A DNA stretch of 64,000 nucleotides. Origin: Pipra filicauda. Taxonomy: Eukaryota; Chordata; Aves; Passeriformes; Pipridae. The stretch spans positions 3,720,001 to 3,784,000 of the forward strand of contig NW_024104421.1 of the NCBI RefSeq assembly GCF_003945595.2, in the 5' to 3' direction. This document shows positions 51,101 through 63,100 of the stretch, piece by piece. The translations under genes were made by a program, and so were the position numbers. How positions within the stretch are numbered: the first letter of the stretch is position 1; every line of letters begins with the position of its first letter. Below the pieces are notes generated by a model. It did not search any database, was not told the origin of the DNA, and saw nothing but the letters and a program-made list of their open reading frames with translations.

Positions 51101-54100
51101 CAGAAGGAAGTCTGGTTTTCCTATCTTCCTTAATTTTTAGTAGCTTAACCTTCATTTCTCTATTTGAACAGAAAGGAAACACTCTCAGGTTAGGGAGAGG
51201 TACCCTACGTGTAGAACACAGCGTGATGACACTACATGAGACGTCTTACTGTTGTCGTCAGGAACATCACACACGACAGAAAGCTCCTTCAAGTCCTCAA
51301 GCTGTACCTTAGCAGCATAGTGGAGATTCTTGGTGAATCTTAATTTAGCATTTTGGACAGCTTTAAATCCTAAATGAGTTACTACAATCCAAATGTATCA
51401 TCCCCCTCTCCCGGTCTACAGGGGAAAATTTAAGTCTGGCTACTAAAAACTAATGCAATCCCCTTAAAGAACTGCCATTGCATGACTTACTAAAAAAGGC
51501 TACAACCTTCCAAGTTGCTAGTCTGTTCAATTCTGGATTATATCTCCATGCTGAGAAACCATCTAAAATAATCATGGCTGTCTTACCATCCTTCAGAGAC
51601 TGTGTTGCTGTGGACACCAGCCCGGTAACCGTCGTAGATGCTGCTGAGGGCACAGACTACATGTTCAAGGGGGCAAACAAAATAAAATTAAAATAATCAA
51701 TGGTTTGATTGAATTCCAACAAATCCAACACACTGCATATTACATAATCTTTCCTTTCCAGCAGAGATAAAGTATGACCCATGGAAAGACAAATGCAAGA
51801 GTTTTTAACCTCCAAAGCAAGCAACATCAGCAAGAGATTTTAGAGGCCTTACAACCCTGAGGCTGTAGCAGAACATTCCCTTTGGCTGTGTAGAAGGAAT
51901 GCATAAATAGCCACTTGGAGATTACAATGTCCATCATTGTCTTCATCTAGTATCAAAGTCCATTATCACAGCCTTTGAAAGTTTCAGATCCACACTTAAA
52001 ACACCCCTCCCAAATTAAGACTGACATATCACATACTGCTGGTTTTGTGCTCTTTCTCCTTACTCCACAGTTGCTTCCCCTTCCAGCTTGGTGACACACA
52101 TGACATCACCAGAAAAGCTGGAATAAGAACTAATACCAAAAAAACAGCCTCAGGAAATTACATAATCTATTGCAACATACAGATTTTTCCTCCTTTGGTT
52201 GACTCAGTCCCACAGACGGGAAGATGACTTCTCATTTTTATTTTTAAAAGTCTAACTACTGGTGTGGTGATATTAAAGGCAGTGACCTAAGAGCACGACC
52301 TTGAGGAAAACACTGAGGTTTTTGAAGACTACTAAAGTGCCAACATTGCAAACATACACAGGCAGGAGCAGATGTCACTGGAACGGTCTCTGGACTAAGG
52401 GTTCTTCTCAGCTGAGCATCCAGATCTTCCAGTGGCTGCTGGGACTGAGAAAGAAAAGAGTAAAAAGCTGTCCCAGCTCAGGAAAAATACATCACCTTTG
52501 AGAAACAGCCATATTTAATACTTAAATTTAAAGCAGTCAGTACGGCTTCCATATTTCTATCACATTTCCTTTCCTACATCTTTATATTTAACATGTATAA
52601 CACAGTGAGACTGGAAGCAACTTAAGCAACATATTTGTTTGAAAAAAAACCCAAACACAGAACAGAAAAATTAACTTCCAATAAAAACAAAACAAAACAA
52701 AAAAAACCCACACAAACACCCAAAACCAACCAACAAACAAAAACCCCCAAACCAAACCGAAACAAACAAAACAAATAAAAAAAACCAACAATGAAACCAC
52801 AAGTCCCCTCAGAGAGGCTATCTGGATGGGTTGGCTTAAAGAGGAGGACAGGAGAGGGGCAGAATCTCTCTCAAATATGCTTATTACTTAGATTCCAGCT
52901 GTTTCAGTTGGCATCCAAGATGTTTTTCAAACTTGGCCAATTGAATTGAGGGGGAGAGGAGAAGAATTACCTAAAAATGTCTTAAAGTTTAAAAAAAGTT
53001 CAGATTCACTCAAAATTATTAAATTCGGGCCATACCCACAGCATACATATGAAAGAAGAAAGTGTTGGCAGATATCACTAAGTTGCAATTCTGACACTGT
53101 GGAGTAGAAATTTCCATCCAAACTTTAGTATTAATAATCTTTCCAAGTCTTTTATATGAAAAAAAAGGTCTGTATCTGTTTTTAGAACTGAAGCTGAGGT
53201 CACGGCAACATAAAAACGTTATTTTCCACTTTTAAGAAACTGAAAGTTAGAGATACACAATAGCATAAAAATGCTTTCAACAGGTTGCCAGGATGACATT
53301 CTTCCTGACTTGTGGGTTTCAAAGCGCAACCAAAAATCCTGAGAACAATAAACCAGAATCAATTCCATTAAAAAAAAAAAAAAGGCAAAAGATGCAGACT
53401 TCTATGACTCCATTCAGAAATCCAAATGCTTAGTGACAAGTGACCTATTTTAATTCAGTACTGTAAAATAAAGAGGACATTTCACCTGAAATACTATATT
53501 ATTCTCATCACTTATGCTCACAAGAAGATATTTGCTTCAAGTAAACAAAGAGCTATCAGAATGACCGGGAAATGAAGATTTCCTTATGGAACAAGGGTAC
53601 CAAAATGAAGCTTGAAAAATTAATCTAAATACGCTTTAAAAAGCAATTAAGGAATAAATAGAACAGGTATTTAAGACTATGGAACAAACTGTTCAAAACT
53701 GGTCTTAAGATGACGTGTACTTTGTCTGCAAATTACGAGTCTGGTACTAAGGAAAGGAAAATAAGTTGAGTAATGACCTACTGACAGAAGCAGCACGGAA
53801 GGCAAACCTATCAACTTTAAGACAAGCCAGTAATTTTCCAGATAGTATTACATGACAGCAGCAAATGCTCTTAACAGTCAATTAGATTTGATCCAGTTGG
53901 TCTCCTCCAATTTTGTCTCGCTCCTAGACAAGCCTTATGAGTTCAAATGAGAAGTGAAATTAGGTAAGTTGTTTGCAAAGGACAAGAAGCAAAGGATCTA
54001 TATTTGTGCCTCTTCCATGCCACAGATCCTGCCAGAAATACCTGACTTACAGGAAGAAGCCTTTTGCAGTGGCACAGTGGCTTGAGTCATAGAAGCGGCT

Positions 54101-57100
54101 GCAAGTGCTTTTGAGTTTGGGGGAAAATGTTGCTAACATACTGAATTTAAAGCAATGAAAATAAAAAGGACTTCGAACTTAGTATGACTGATTTAAACCA
54201 CCTGCCTCCTGATCCATTTGATATCTACTCACAGCAAGAACTCAGGTAAGAATTATCACCAAACTGTTGTAGTTTCTCCTTTAGCAAAACCATGCTTCAG
54301 AGAGAACCGACTGAAAGACATAAACCAGCTTCTGCCTCTACAAGTTGAGGGCCGGTGGAGGGGGGGTGGGGAACCAGTGTTGCTTGCTAACAACTCATAA
54401 GCCATTCAGCTGCATTAATGCAGCTCCTTGCTCAGTTTGAGAAAGAAGATAGCCATTTCTTGATTACTCACAGGGCAGGAATAGGGCCTATGGCTTTAAG
54501 ATCAAGCTGTAAAAGTGAGTTACTTTTGTGAAAGAACTCAGTTGAACGAGCTTTTTCCCTTCCAACTTCAGACATCATCTGCCTCAGCTGTGCAAACCAC
54601 ACAGTGTCACACAATGGGTCAGGTTGGAAGGGACCACAGTGGGTCATCTGGTCCCACCTCCCTGCAGCAGGGCTGTCCCAGAGCACACGGCACAGGATTG
54701 TGTCCAGATGGTCCTGGAATATCCAGTGAAGGACACTCCACAAACTCTCTGGACAATCTGTTACAGTGCTTGGTCACCTGCACAGTAAAGTAGTTCTTCC
54801 TCATGTTCAGGTGGAACTTCCTCTGCATCTGCCACTGCCTCTTGTCCTATTGCTTGGCACTACCATCTACATCCAAAATATCCAAGCTAACTATTGTATA
54901 CAAGGACAAAATTTGTGCAAGGGAAGTCCCTGTTACACTCAAATTATGTATATGATCAGGAGCTTCAAAAACCTTTTCAAATCTGAAAGCCCAGTGAAAT
55001 CAGAGTGGAGTAACAACCACCAAAAAAAAAAAAAAAATGAAGCCCCAGGAGCCCACAAGGAATTTACAAAGCTAGCAATTTTTCACTTTCATAAACATTT
55101 AATTGCAATACATAGTTTCCCATATTATTTTGCTACTATACTTTTTTCAAGAAGAAAACAGGTTCAAGTTTTATGCACACACTCACCTGTGTTATTTTAT
55201 TTTTCTTAAACACCTTTGAAGTTCAGGTTTACACACTAAAAAAATGCTGAGACTGATCAACTGTTCCTGTACTTCAGACACTGGGTACAGCACCCTGAAG
55301 GGCAAGTTACACAGAACCACAGAGTGGTTTGGGTTGGAAGGGACCTCCAAGATCATCTAGTTCCAACCCCCTGCCATGGGCAGGGACACCTCCCACTAGA
55401 CCAGGCTGCTCATACCCAGTGCTGAAGTGACTCTGGCTGCTACTACAGTTACACAAAAGGGGTTACTCAGTCAAAAGAAAAGAAAAACAAGGACATTAAT
55501 AACATGCAATGGAGAGTTTAATTGCAACATGCTCTTCGACAGGAAAAGCAGCAGATACAATCTGCCAAGTTGTGTAGCACCTGAGTTAGTGAAGGTCCTG
55601 GAAAAGGTGGCAGCGGCTCACTGGATGGAGTGCCAGCTGGAAGTTCAGAACCTACTGGTAGCACCTACGGATAACGAAGAGGAAACGCGCGTCCATCAGA
55701 CAGGGAACAACAGAGGGATCAGATACCAAGCTACAGTCAGTCATGTCATACAACAGAAGCCTTAACAGTTTTTCTGTAGAGACTTCCTCCTGGCAGAGTT
55801 AGCATATAGAGTTTTTAGGTATTTTTGAAACAAAGTTGGGGGAAGTTGTTTGCTTTGGTTTTATTTTATAATCCAGATTACCTTTGAGCAGCCACAATTT
55901 CCAGTTTAAACAAGCTGCTGTGTCCAGGAACTAAGTATCTTGGGGATATTACTTTCAAGTCTGCAAGAAATGCTAAAATAATTCTTCCAAAAAGCAATTA
56001 AATTTCCAAGAAGCTTAATTTATAAATGGTGCAAGAAGGCACTCAGTCTCCTTACAACAGATCTGTGTTAACTTTCCATTAGAAACTGCAAGCTACGTGC
56101 TTCTGGCACATTATTCCAAGCAATGTGACTTGGGAACAGAAACTGTCAGTGCCTGAGGATGTCTCCACTTGTTGAGAAACAGATTTATAGAGCTCTCACA
56201 CCATCTTTTGATCCATCACTACTTTTTGAACTGAAGTGTGTTGATGACCCACAGAAGATGACCAGGCCATGCATCTGGGTAGGGAGAAGTCATCCAGGTT
56301 ACGTAAAGGAGGTTAGAGAGACTGGAAAGGTTAGAAGAAGGCATCAAAGCCTCCCCACCAGGTCAGACAGTACATTCCAGTTAGTCATTTCCATTGTTAG
56401 GGAAGTGGGAAGTTCTAGGAATTAAGTGACCCATTACACAATTTGCAGTTCTTATTCCCAGCTGTCATCTCGAGGCCTGACCATGATGTGAGGTTTGCCT
56501 GGTGAGTTCCAGCACTGGGCAGTTGTCTGCCCTTGTGTGACAGTGACTGATGGATACGGGTAACTGGCCCAAAGTCCACCCCAGGCCTCAAGCAGCAGAA
56601 CCAGTTCCAGCTTGCAGTGTGTTACCACAACTTAACAATGGCTCACACTGCAGTAGTAACTGCCTGGTGAAGGTACATCCCATACTTATCTATCCTCTCA
56701 AAAATGTTTCAGCAGGAACTAGGCCAAGTTGCCTTAGCTCAACATTTTTGCACACTGAGAAACACACAAGGATATTACCTGTTCTGAAGCATGACGAATT
56801 TTTAAACTGTGGTAACTTCATCATTTAGTTTGTAAATAAGAGGCAAAACATACTTCAAATGCATTTGTAAGACAAGTCAAAACACATTTAAACTGTCCAG
56901 GTTAACAGCTTGGCCACAAACAGAATAAAATACAGAGAGCTTAGCAAACCCCTGAAAACTAAAGCAATAAGCTCCTTAAAATTAAGTAACAACACGGAAA
57001 GTGAAACTAAAAGTAAGCTTTGAAAAAAACCAAACTGAGTTATAAGTAAAAACTTCAAAGAGGAGGTAGGTTTTCTAAAAGGGACAATCCAAAACTCCCT

Positions 57101-60100
57101 AACATTTATTACATTTAAACCCAAGCCTTTGCAATTACAGATTTGCAATTAGCAAGTTTTTAACTGCTCCTGAATGGATATCACTTTCTATTATTTTCTA
57201 ATCTTTCTTTTCTAATTCTCAATTTCATTTAAGTATTAATGAATGCCTTCATGTCCAGATTTCCCTACCAACTTCCTTGGCACATATTCCCAACTCCTTG
57301 ACAGCAGAAATATTCTACTTTCTTTGAATACAAAGAGTACATGGGAAAGACTGCTAATGAATGGAGTTATTGGGAGCATTAGCTCAGTTTGAATGGCCTG
57401 AAACTGGTTAACAGCAAGGCCAGCTAAAGATGACCAACACTAAGTGTTGGTGAGTGGAAAACAATGTTACAGAAACAGAAAGAAGTGAGTATTAAAGTTT
57501 TGGGTTTGTTAAACACCTGAAAGTTTCTTCAATCTATTTTCATTTAAGAGTTACTTCTCCATTTAAGGAAAGGGTTACCAAGAGTTTAAAATACTGAAAT
57601 GGGCTGTCTCCCAATATGGAGAGCCATTTAAGAGAAAATAAGTAGTTTAATTTCACATATTGATACATATGGCTAGCAAGCAGGTAACAACCTCCACAAC
57701 ACCTCCCAAGTTGTTATTCTAAGTCACTACTATCTCTTTATGAAAATGTTTGCTTGTAGAACACAATTCAAACAAACAAAGAGTTTTGTTTCAGATATCT
57801 TTTAAACTTCTCAAAATTCTGCTTTCACAAATCTAAAATTTGAAAGGAAAACAGTATCCAAGCACCACATAAGCAGCACAGGACTTAAAAAAAAATTCAG
57901 TCAGGTTTACCCTTGCCTGCAAGGAGCAAGCTAATGACAGGAAGCAAAGCTAAGCTATCCTGACCACTTTGTGAATTATACAACCATTTCATCTCATTCT
58001 AGTCATCGTGTACAAGATAAAAAGCTATTTAAAGCAATCCTACAAAATTCTATTTGAAAAAGAAACATCAAGAAAAAAATAAACACATAAAACAAATCAC
58101 AGTTGCTTTACTCTTTGTGGTTTAGGACTAGGAAAAACTAACAGTGACACCAGAGACCTCTCTCAGAAGCACACTACAGAACTGGACTTCTTTTTTCCCT
58201 GATAGGGACAAAACAAAACACCTCTTGGGATACATGAAAACCACCAGAGGATAAAACTTTCAATACTACATTAAATGAAGCCACCTCTGCCTGAATAAGC
58301 ATTTTGCTTTATAACAAGGATTCTGCTCAAGAAGGCGGTTTCCTACAACAGCTGAACATTCACACAAACATTGCATTTCTTACCGGTACCCTGCTAAGGG
58401 GGGGCTTGGAAGGAGAGGTCCCTGGTTTCACTGCTGCTGTCGCAATGCTGCTTGGCGCCGAAATGTAGCTCACTGGGGTGATCCCTTGCCCGGGAGTGGC
58501 AGCTGGAGTCAGCACTGGCAAGCCAGTTGGTCCAAGAGGCAAACTGCTTGGAGGTATACAAGTGCTAATGGATGTCAGGGGTTTAGTTGGTGCAACAGCA
58601 GTGGTTGGTATCCCAGGAACAACTGTCGTTTCCATCACCAGCGATGTCTCCAGAGATACTGAAGGATGCACTGTTCCCACATTACCATGCTCACTGAAGA
58701 GAGACCGTAGCTTTTCTTCCAGGGTCTTTATGTCATCAATACCAGGAGCTTTAGACTGAGCATCAGCATCAGCCTCCAGACAGTGAACGTGAGGCTGGTT
58801 GGGTAACGGAGCTGGTTGAGGCTGGCTGTGTATCAAAGTCTGCTGAACGGCAGGCAAGTTAGTGACTGGTTGCGGCAAGACACCAGGCAAGGGAACCTGG
58901 GGCAACATGGGTGTTGCACCTGAAATCTGGGGCAGGACAGGTGTTGATGTAATTCCTGATGGGACGAGTAAGGGATGGATCACTGGCTGAGCGACTGAAC
59001 CACATATGCTTGATGCTACTGAGGATGACAAAGGTGCAGAGATCGGAAGAGACAAGCCAGCTGCACTGCAGGGATGCGATGTAGCCAGAGACTGCCCACT
59101 CTCAGGTAGTGACTGCGGAGCGCTTACAACTGTTGTTTCTGCCAGACTGCACACAGAGCCACTGCTACTAAGGTGAGGAAGCTGCAAAGCCACGTTCTGA
59201 GCCAGAGACAGGGCAATGGATGTCTGTGGTGCTGCCATACTACTTACAATCTGAGGAGTAGACTGAGATGTCACAGTCGGTGCAACGACACCAAGACCAG
59301 TGACACCAGGAACCTGGGTAGATGGCAGTGCCAAGGACGACGGTGTGCTGATACTGGGGGCAATATCTCCAGTTACTGGTTGAGCGGGCTGGGATGTGGT
59401 AGATAAGGAGAAAGAAGCAGGGGCGCTCACACTGGAAGTGACACCAGTCGATTGCTGTCCAGATTGTGAGGCTGGAGGTGGAGAAACAGAGCTTGGCACA
59501 CTTGTGCTTGGTGCAGCTCCAACAGCTGCATTTTCCGAAGGCAAAGTAACAGATTCTGGAAGAGAAACACCAGTGCTGGAGGAAACAGATATTGAAGAAG
59601 CAGCGACAGATGCAGGAGTTGCACCACTGCCCGCCATGCTAGAAAGTGCAGGTGGAAACGGTGGTACTGTTTGGTTGAACACTGGAGGAGCTGTACTAGG
59701 TCCCTCTGTCATCTGAGCATGCCCCATCTCAGAGAAAGCTTGCTGCAAGCTCAGTGATGATGCTGAGTGGGAGAGATTCATTCCAGGCCCATGTACTGGA
59801 GATGCAGCAACTGGAAAAACATAACATTATCAGTCCACTTGGAAAAGCTCATTACAGTATTATTGTCTATGACTAAACTAAGACCACATTTACCTCTTAG
59901 CATCACTAAACAAAAAACCAAAATAAAACACACAAATCCAAGCTTACCTTAAAATACAGAATTTAAGGTTTCAGTCTTGCAGAAAACGCATCAGAATTTT
60001 TTTGCTAAGAATCCAGCACAATATGACCTAAACTATGATCACTTCTCACCAGCACAGACAGTTCCTTACTTCCCCAAGTACTTCAAGAGGTCTTTAGGAA

Positions 60101-63100
60101 CAGTTTAGCTAGCTAACTTCAGTTTTGATGAGCATGTCTTAGCCATCAGCTTTTAAGAGTTTAGACAACTTACCCATATCTGAAGTTTCGCTTCCTCCAG
60201 AAACAGCAGAGGTGAAAAAGCCCTGTTCTTTTAACCGACTCTCAGGGACAGGGCTGACAATAAACCGTCTTCCCGCAGAATGGACAACCTGGGTAAAGGA
60301 GCTAGAAGGGACCCCTAAACAGAAAGAAGTCAGAAGTTTAGACACTGGCAGTAACTAAATACATAACCTGCAATACGGAATGTGCACTCCATCATACAAA
60401 ATAAAAAACTTGGCTGCACCCATCCGCTGAAACAGAAAAAGGTAACTGTTGGGAAAAAACAAAATAATCACAAAAGACTTACCTATTCTTTGTGGCATGG
60501 AAGATGTAGGATCTGGCTGTTTGAACTCTAATTTCTGTAAAGTAAGATAAAGTTTAAACTTCTATTCTGAAACAGAAACCCACAAGATAGTTCTTAAAAT
60601 GCTAGCTGACTGAAACGTGGGCATTTAAGAGAAGTAGTACCTTGGACCCAAGCACCATCACCAAACTAGAGGAATTCTGCCCAGATAAATGTCAGCTACA
60701 GTGGCTTTAGAGCTTCTCGGCTTAGAGACCATCAATGTAACAAATTGATCTAAACGTTTGCTTGTTAACAGGCAGTCCAACTGATTTTCTTAAACATTCC
60801 ACAGATAAACAGACGTTTCAAGCCATTTTTGGGTATAATTAAGGCAGAGATTCAGGAAATGTCACCCCATCTTATTCCCAGCAACCAGTTTCAAAGCCTA
60901 TGTTTCCTAACTGAGCTATCCAATCTCTTAGTATTGCAGGGGGTAGAGGGCCTGAGTCCAGGCTCTCAGTGTTTAGTGAGCAGCACAGGGTTGGGGATTT
61001 TACTGTCCTACCTCACAATAATCTCAAATCCAAGAAGCCTCAGCATTTAAGACTGTCTGTTTAGTGGACTGTTAGGAGATTCAGCAGCTTCAGAAGTCTT
61101 CAAACACACCAAAAAGTAAGAGTTCTGTTATTTAGCTTTCTAAGTGAATTTTAGGCACTCACTGATACAAAGCTTTCTCTGTTTGTCTTTTCATTTAATT
61201 ATTAATCTCTGATATCTCTCATGAAAGAAAGTTGCTGTATCTAACTAGTTCTACTCACAAAGCCATATCACCCAAAATGGAAAATGCAAAAAGCTAAGGC
61301 GATCTGTCCTTTACGTACCTGCGACCCTGGAAAGAAGCCATCATCTTTTGTCTGCATGCTCTCCAAACCCTGATCACCTTCTGGCTCCACGCTTGCATCC
61401 TCACTTAGCATTTCATCTGCTTTCTCAATAATCTCTCGTACCTGTTCTACGAATGAGTCTCTCTCTGTTGCTAAAATAAACTCATTCTGCACCTGTAAAG
61501 AGAACAAAACAACATTCATTTTCTACAAATGATTTCAAAACAGTACATTGAATAACGGTAATTTGCTCTTAGTGCTCATGTTTGTCCTTCCTTTGCTGTT
61601 CTGCACAAGACAAAGATGGTGACACCTCAGAGAAAAACAATTCTTTCTAAAATTATCTCCAGCACAGAAGCATTTGCCCTGGTTTAATCTTTGCTGTGGA
61701 ACAACATTCAACCTCAATTCTTCATCAAACTGTCACCTCAGTCTTTGCTTAGCACAGGGAGATTTAAAATTAGCAGCCTTATCTTACTGCAGTTCCTCCT
61801 GTCTAATGTAATGTGCATTAAGAGCCACATTTAAAGGGAACTATAACATAAAAGAAATTGAAAAGTCTGTATTTCAAGATGTGTTCTGTGCTTCTCTCTT
61901 TCCATACAACTTCTACTCTATGCAGGTTGCACATCACTAATTTAAAGTCTGGCTGTAGTTCATAAAAGCCAGTATTAATTACGTTCCAAATACAGGAAAA
62001 GGAAGACTGCTCAGCCCACTTAGTTTCAATACACCATACCTGCTTTATGAAAATACCTTCTGCTGCTTATACTGGAGAAAATTAGCTTAAACAAGCATAT
62101 GTGACATTTAGAAAGACATTTTTGGTTTGGTCTGACCCAGGAGAATATTCTGTCTCCTGAAATTATGCATGGTAAAGCTCGCAGAGACAGTCTGTGAAAC
62201 AGAAGCAAAGCTGTCAGTCACAGCATCTCGGCTGGAAAAGAGAGAGAAACTGCCTTAGAGGTAAAGCTTGAGACACTGCATTTACATCAAGTTTCTGGGA
62301 TGCTGGTTCAGAGAAAGGAAAGTCAAGCGTGATGGGTGCTTTTATGTCCCTCTGCAATGCAGCAAACTTACTAGTTAAAGGAACCTTCAGTGTTTTAAGT
62401 TGAGGAATGACAAGTATCTATATGGGGTACACCTGACAGCATAATGATTAAAAAGAAACCATAAAGTCTTACAGTCAAAAGTTTCCTCAATATTCAACAA
62501 GAAACCCACGAGCACAATATTTCAGATTCAGATGTCTAATTTACTTTGCACAGTTTCAACTATGTGACTGCATTTTGGATGCACAGTTCACTTATTTTGC
62601 TTCTACTCATCTTCAAATACTGTGGGGTTTGTTGCCTGAGCTGAGTGTGCTTGTTTTCGTTTTGTTCGATTAGATTTTTGGTTTCTTTTAAAATCAAATA
62701 TACTCTTTTATTCCTATATAGAATCACTTCAGGTATGAGGTAAAGATAGACATCTGTGTATTTCTTGGCACTTGACTTTATGTTATTGACTTGTTTACAG
62801 TGTCAATACATGTATTTAGCCAAAAACCAGCTTCTTCCTCTTTCTTAAAAAGCCATTAGTCACAGAAAGATTATTTCTCCCATATCACCGGTTTGGTTTC
62901 TTTTGACAGGTACGAATCCAGCACACACCAACAGAGGTACCCAAGAAGGTGGCAAAAGATACTGCATTTTGTCATCCTTCCTCACTTCACTAACACTTAA
63001 AACAATCTCTGTTTCATTTAGACTGTACCAGACCAAAAACAGTTTAAATAAAAAAAAAACAAGAAAGGTGTGCTAGTCCATGCTACACTCTCACTTAAAT

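Larger units (their letters stand above)
52445..55580 (-). other. WNK1: WNK1 intron 6 of this window
   Basis: 3.1 kb phase-0 intron containing an A/C-rich tract (52655-52795) and two 5'-truncated CR1 fragments (54605-54865 and 55310-55415). No other exon was recognised. Confidence 0.85.

Noticed and set aside
54468..54828. Frames of 69-92 codons over the CR1 fragment
   Set aside because: They read through the non-coding 3' part of CR1 on either strand and do not encode reverse transcriptase.
55427..55765. 112-codon plus-strand frame over a WNK1 exon
   Set aside because: The minus strand encodes the conserved WNK1 block with FPGPSLTQ; the plus frame is a shadow that also includes intron.
58478..59716. 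Plus-strand frames of 77-106 codons over the large WNK1 exon
   Set aside because: Shadows of the 475-codon conserved exon on the other strand.
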